DNA of 64,000 nt. Origin: JAGPUQ01 sp036961295 (GTDB lineage: Bacteria; Pseudomonadota; Gammaproteobacteria; Pseudomonadales; Porticoccaceae). The DNA lies in contig JBALVX010000001.1 of NCBI GenBank assembly GCA_036961295.1, positions 558,001 through 622,000 on the forward strand, read 5' to 3'. This document shows positions 60,066 to 64,000 of this stretch, piece by piece. Within the stretch, counting starts at the first letter, position 1; each line of letters begins with the position of its first letter. Both the position numbers and the translations under genes were made by a program. Under the pieces are notes generated by a model, which was not told where the DNA came from, did not search any database, and saw only the letters and a list, made by a program, of their open reading frames with translations.

Positions 60066-63000
60066 TTATAGCTGCGTTTGATTATCTGCGCGTGCAAAAA
60101 TGCGCTGAGCCAGATGTTGAAAGTCGTCACTGATTAAAATCAGCGCCGGTACCAAAAATAAAATTACTATGCTGGCGTAAAGGATTCCAAAGGCGATGCT
60201 CACCGCCATGGGCACCAAAAATCTCGCTTGTATACTGGTTTCCAGCAACATCGGTAACAGGCCAAGGCTGGTGGTCATTGTGGTTAATAGAATAGGGCGG
60301 AAGCGGCGGGTGACCGCCTCAATGAGGGTGTCGCGCACACTATTACTTTTATCCTGGCGAAGATGGTTGTAATAATCCACTAATACCACGGAATCGTTAA
60401 TCACTACGCCAGATAAGGCGATCATGCCAAATAACGAAATAAATGAAATATCAAAACCCATTATAAGATGACCGATCATCGAGCCAACAAAGCCAAAGGG
60501 AATCGCCGAAAGAATAATCACCGGTTGCCAGTAACTACGCAACAACGAGGCGAGCATCACAAACATCACCATTAGAGCGATTAATAAATTCTGACCCAGG
60601 GTTGATAGATCTTCCCGTTGGTCGCGGCTCTGGCCTTCGAGGCCGTGAGATAAGCCGGGAAAGTCGGCAGTGAGGGCCGGTAGTGCGGTTTCGTTCAGCA
60701 CGGCGATCACATCGTCCGGGGTGGTGATGTCTTCATCCACGTTGGCGCTGACGGTTACTACGCGACGGCCATCGACCCGTTTAATTTCGGAGTAACCGCG
60801 CTGTTCGCGAATGGTCGCGGCAGTGCGCAGGTCCATTTCGCTATTGTCCTGTAGTCGAATCCGAGTTTTATTCAGATCGCTAATACTATGCCGTTCATTC
60901 TCTGGATAGCGCACCATGACTTTCAGTTCGTTACGCCCTCGCTGAATACGGTGAATTTCATCACCGTAGTAAGCGCGACGCAACTGCTGACCAATATCGA
61001 GCGGCGTTAACCCCGCGGCCAGTCCCGCCGTGGTAAGTTCAAATACATATTCCTGTTTGCCCAGTTTAAAGCTGTCCTGTACTTCGTAGGTGCCGTTAAT
61101 ATCGTCGAGCAGCTCCTTTAATTGTTCGGCGGCAGTTGCCAGCGTGGTTTCATCGCGGTGGGATAGCTCGATGCTGACATCCGCGCCTGAGCTAATCAGG
61201 CTGCTGCTAAAACCGACGGTCTCAGCACCGGGAATATCACCGGTGTTGTTGCGCCAGATGCGCTCCAGTTCCCGCGCAGACAGCGTTCTATCTTTGCCGG
61301 GTATCAACTCCATACGGATTTGCGCCAGATGACTAACGTTGGCGCTACGACTACTGGTGCCGGGACCGGTACGGCTGGCCTGGCTACCGACGGTATAGGA
61401 AACCGCTTCGATTAAACGATGTTCGCTTATAGTTTTATTTTCGGTGCTAGAAGTTGTTTGACTGGGTTTGTCGTCGTCTGTTTCTTCGGTCATCAGGGCG
61501 AGCGCATCGCGCTCCATTGCCAGTCCGGCCTCAAATATTTGCCGCGCATAGCGTTCGGTGGTTTCAAAGGGTGTACCCGTCGGCATAGTCAGGCTAACAG
61601 TGATGCGATCACTTTCGACTTTAGGAAAGAAAATAAAGCGCACGATGCCGCCTTGAAAAACGCCCACCGAAATAATAATGGTAGAGGCTGCAATCGCCAG
61701 GGTAACGTAGCGATATGTTAATGCCAATTGAATAGCGGGGATTAGCTGCTTGTTAACAAAACGTTGCATGCCGGCTTGAGTGCGGTCGCGTAGTTTCGCC
61801 AGCAAGCCGCGACTCCAGCGCGAGGGTTTGGCTAGATGAGCCGGTAGTATATAAAAGGCTTCAATCAGGGAAACGGCGAGAATGGCAATAACAATGATCG
61901 GTACCGGCTTCATGATTTTACCCATAGTGCCGGTGGAAAAAATAAGGGGTGCAAAAGCCGCGATAGTCGTTAATACACCGATGGTCACGGGTGCTTTTAT
62001 CAGCGATATACCCTGTATGACAGCGTGAGGATTATTTGGATTTTTTTCCTGTTCATTAAAAATACTTTCTCCGGCGACAATGGCGTCGTCCACCACAATA
62101 CCAATAACGATGATTAGTGCGAACAGGGAAACCATATTCATGCTGGTATTAGTAAAAGATACCAGCAATAAACCACCCAGAAAAGAAATAGGAATACCCA
62201 GGCTGGTCCAGAATGCCAGTTTTAGGTCGAGGAAGAGTAACAGTGAAATAAACACCAGCACGTAACCAAGAATGGCGTTGCGTGCCAGTAAGCTCATACG
62301 GTCGCGCAATATATCGGACATATTGCGCGAAATGTCGAGAGATAAACCTTCCGGTAAATCCACGCCGCCCAGGTAGGCTTTAAGGGTTTCCTCCATTTGT
62401 AGTGTATCTTGACTATCGCTACGCGATACTTCGATAAATAGTGCGGGTTGACCGTTGTACTCATTGCGCAACTGCGCGTCCTCAAAACCATCGCGGATGG
62501 TGGCGATGTCGCCGAGTCGTAAATTAGCGCCGTCCAATTGACTGCGGATGGTAATGTTGGCAAATTCTTTGACGCTGTAGCGTTTATCCTGTACCCGCAA
62601 TAAAATTTCTCCCGCCGGAGTACGCAAGGTGCCGCCAGGTACATCGATGGAAAATTGTTCCACTTGTTTCGCCACGTCGGCCAGGGTTAAACCATAGTTT
62701 CGCAAGGTGTTTTCGCTAACTTCAATAGAGAGTTCGAGATTACGACCACCGGTAATATTTACCAGGGTGATTCCCTGCAGTTGCAGTAATTCGTTTTCTA
62801 TTTGCTCTGCCCAGTGGTGCAGGGTGTGTTCCCCAACGTCACCGAACAGCGCCAGCGACATCATGCTACCGGTGGTTTTATTACGAGTGATGGTGGTTTC
62901 TTCCGCTTCCTGCGGTGGAAAATCGATTAAGCGATCGACCGCTGTTTTGACATCGTCGAGCACTTCGTCCTCATCGGCGAATTCTTCCAGTTCTACGGTA

Positions 63001-63308
63001 ACGATACCGGCGCCTTCGTTGGCACTGGAGTTCACCCGTTTTACGCCTTCGATGCCAATGACGGCTTCTTCTACGCGACGAGTAATACCTTCCTCGACAT
63101 CGTGGGGTGTTGCGCCGGGATAGGGAGTGGTAACGGTGATAGTTTTGATATCAACGGTGGGGAAGGTCTCTGTGACCATTGACGAGGCGGCGATAAAGCC
63201 AGCGAGGATCAAAAACAGCATTAAAATATTGGCGGCAACCCGGTTGTTGGCAAACCAGGGCACCAGGCCTCGTTCTTCGCGGTAGGTTTTGTTTGTTGGT
63301 TTATCCAT
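60066..63308 (-). CDS. RND efflux pump inner-membrane subunit (AcrB/MdtB-like)
   Basis: This 1080-residue HAE1/HAE-type RND permease shows two repeats of six helices with large periplasmic porter domains. Family landmarks are FPTVDIKTITVTTPYPGATP near the start, GIVVDDAIVAGE in helix 4 (adjacent acidic relay residues), the FIFFPKVESDRI segment after helix 7 and GVVINDSVVLVDYYN near the end. It exports toxic compounds, possibly solvents or metals' complexes, by proton antiport. Its 5' end overlaps the adaptor gene by 8 bp. No outer-membrane channel gene is in view. Confidence 0.93.
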   Translation of the reverse strand: MDKPTNKTYREERGLVPWFANNRVAANILMLFLILAGFIAASSMVTETFPTVDIKTITVTTPYPGATPHDVEEGITRRVEEAVIGIEGVKRVNSSANEGAGIVTVELEEFADEDEVLDDVKTAVDRLIDFPPQEAEETTITRNKTTGSMMSLALFGDVGEHTLHHWAEQIENELLQLQGITLVNITGGRNLELSIEVSENTLRNYGLTLADVAKQVEQFSIDVPGGTLRTPAGEILLRVQDKRYSVKEFANITIRSQLDGANLRLGDIATIRDGFEDAQLRNEYNGQPALFIEVSRSDSQDTLQMEETLKAYLGGVDLPEGLSLDISRNMSDILRDRMSLLARNAILGYVLVFISLLLFLDLKLAFWTSLGIPISFLGGLLLVSFTNTSMNMVSLFALIIVIGIVVDDAIVAGESIFNEQEKNPNNPHAVIQGISLIKAPVTIGVLTTIAAFAPLIFSTGTMGKIMKPVPIIVIAILAVSLIEAFYILPAHLAKPSRWSRGLLAKLRDRTQAGMQRFVNKQLIPAIQLALTYRYVTLAIAASTIIISVGVFQGGIVRFIFFPKVESDRITVSLTMPTGTPFETTERYARQIFEAGLAMERDALALMTEETDDDKPSQTTSSTENKTISEHRLIEAVSYTVGSQASRTGPGTSSRSANVSHLAQIRMELIPGKDRTLSARELERIWRNNTGDIPGAETVGFSSSLISSGADVSIELSHRDETTLATAAEQLKELLDDINGTYEVQDSFKLGKQEYVFELTTAGLAAGLTPLDIGQQLRRAYYGDEIHRIQRGRNELKVMVRYPENERHSISDLNKTRIRLQDNSEMDLRTAATIREQRGYSEIKRVDGRRVVTVSANVDEDITTPDDVIAVLNETALPALTADFPGLSHGLEGQSRDQREDLSTLGQNLLIALMVMFVMLASLLRSYWQPVIILSAIPFGFVGSMIGHLIMGFDISFISLFGMIALSGVVINDSVVLVDYYNHLRQDKSNSVRDTLIEAVTRRFRPILLTTMTTSLGLLPMLLETSIQARFLVPMAVSIAFGILYASIVILFLVPALILISDDFQHLAQRIFARADNQTQL

Positions 63309-64000
63309 CGGAGTTATTGACTGCGGGCTTTACTGCGGAGTTAGGGCGAACCGCTTGGGTTTTGTCTAGATCGTCGTTTGCGATACCGTTTACGATGCCG
63401 TTTGTAATGTTGTTGGAATTGTCGATGCCAGCATTATCGATATCAGAGTTATCGTTTAATAAGCGCACACCGACACCTTCGATTCCGGAGCTTATGGGGT
63501 TGGTCACAATTTGAGCCGAGGGTAGGGGCGCATGGACGATGACGGTGCTCGCCTGAGTCGCAATGACATCGGCAGGCAGTCGTCGTAAACGCTGGTCGTC
63601 ATCAACCTGCCAAAATATATTGTCTGCCTGTAGGGCGGACAGGGGCAGTTGCCAGGTATTGGCCAGCGGTGGGCCGGTAATAATCACCTGCGCTAGCATA
63701 CCCGGCAATAGCTGGACATCGGCGGGGGGCTTGATAACAATTTCTTGAAAGCGGGTGGTGTCGTCCAGTGTCGCGCCGATGCGAAGTAGCGTGGCGGGGA
63801 CGGTTTTACTGGTGCCGGTATTGAGTTCTTCAAACACGATATCGATGTTGTAATTCGATGAGTCTCTGGTTTCGCTAGCGTCATTGTTTGCTGGATTACT
63901 TGCTCGATTGTCAGACGGCTTGTTAAGCCAGGCCAGGTCCGAGCGAGGTAAGGACACCACAATTTCCAGAGAATCATTATTGTAAATATCGCCATAGGCA
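63301..64000 (-). CDS. RND efflux periplasmic adaptor (HlyD-like), truncated by window edge
   Basis: The open minus-strand frame runs to the window end (64000) without a stop; the internal GTG at 63960 is probably not the start. The visible 232 residues cover the beta-barrel and membrane-proximal parts of a membrane-fusion protein: LPGMLAQVIITGP, QLPLSALQADNIFWQVDDD and the variable low-complexity C-terminus (rich in Asn, Asp, Ser; residues after about 170). It joins the pump at 60066 to an outer-membrane channel. The 5' part lies outside the window. Confidence 0.88.
   Translation of the reverse strand, partial: AYGDIYNNDSLEIVVSLPRSDLAWLNKPSDNRASNPANNDASETRDSSNYNIDIVFEELNTGTSKTVPATLLRIGATLDDTTRFQEIVIKPPADVQLLPGMLAQVIITGPPLANTWQLPLSALQADNIFWQVDDDQRLRRLPADVIATQASTVIVHAPLPSAQIVTNPISSGIEGVGVRLLNDNSDIDNAGIDNSNNITNGIVNGIANDDLDKTQAVRPNSAVKPAVNNSDG

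Noticed and set aside
1..64000. Mobile element carrying the island
   Set aside because: No transposase, integrase, terminal inverted repeats or tRNA-associated attachment site was seen in the window, although the nested operon and duplication imply past rearrangement.

Overview
This 64 kb window is a chromosomal-looking stretch of an aerobic, aromatic-degrading Gammaproteobacterium, probably marine or hydrocarbon-associated. That placement rests on the E. coli-like TrmA, a Pseudomonas-type dmp/tmo gene set and a DmpR-type sigma-54 regulator; the genus cannot be fixed from the sequence alone. The window contains one run of exactly 100 N (3937-4036) inside a 14-bp tandem repeat, so it is a scaffold join. 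I see no rRNA, tRNA, CRISPR array, transposase or integrase.

Region 1 (1-6.3 kb) is mostly minus-strand. It holds a truncated AEC transporter, a biphenyl-type ring-hydroxylating dioxygenase (alpha, beta) with a BphB-like dihydrodiol dehydrogenase, a secreted HbpS/GlcG-like protein, a BphD-like C-C hydrolase and a BphK-like glutathione transferase. Region 2 (6.4-13.2 kb, plus strand) encodes an unrecognised protein with a full ferritin-like di-iron ligand pattern, an aldehyde dehydrogenase, a zinc alcohol dehydrogenase, a benzoate/cumate-type dioxygenase and a PdxA/TphB-like dehydrogenase. Read together they suggest oxidation of an aryl-alkyl group to a carboxylate and then conversion to a catechol. 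A DmpR/MopR-type sigma-54 activator (13.3-15.0 kb, minus) follows.

Region 3 (15.1-22.4 kb) is a four-gene envelope cassette: YCF48-like lipoprotein, MMPL/RND protein, DUF1302 and DUF1329. It is preceded by a duplicated copy of the phenol-hydroxylase promoter plus a broken P0 gene. Region 4 (22.6-39.2 kb) is the catabolic core. A sigma-54 promoter drives phenol hydroxylase dmpKLMNO, an alcohol dehydrogenase, a complete toluene-4-monooxygenase tmoABCDE without its own reductase, then dmpP, dmpQ and catechol 2,3-dioxygenase dmpB, followed by dmpC, dmpE, dmpF, dmpG and dmpH. The tautomerase dmpI is convergent, and the hydrolase dmpD lies behind a luciferase-like oxidoreductase at 40.1-42.0 kb. 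The meta-cleavage pathway from arene to pyruvate and acetyl-CoA is therefore complete within the window.

Region 5 (42.1-56.5 kb) has a third dioxygenase pair and an OprO/P-like porin on the minus strand. On the plus strand is a second four-gene envelope cassette in permuted order (DUF1302, DUF1329, YCF48, RND), then an AEC transporter, an MFS transporter and an HsaA-like flavin monooxygenase. Region 6 (56.5-64 kb) is more general: trmA, an ExaC-type acetaldehyde dehydrogenase with its DUF779 partner, and an RND efflux pump with its truncated adaptor.

The strongest leads are the nested dmp/tmo operon, the duplicated sigma-54 promoter that appears to have captured the envelope cassette, the two permuted four-gene cassettes, and the uncharacterised di-iron protein at 6457-7287.
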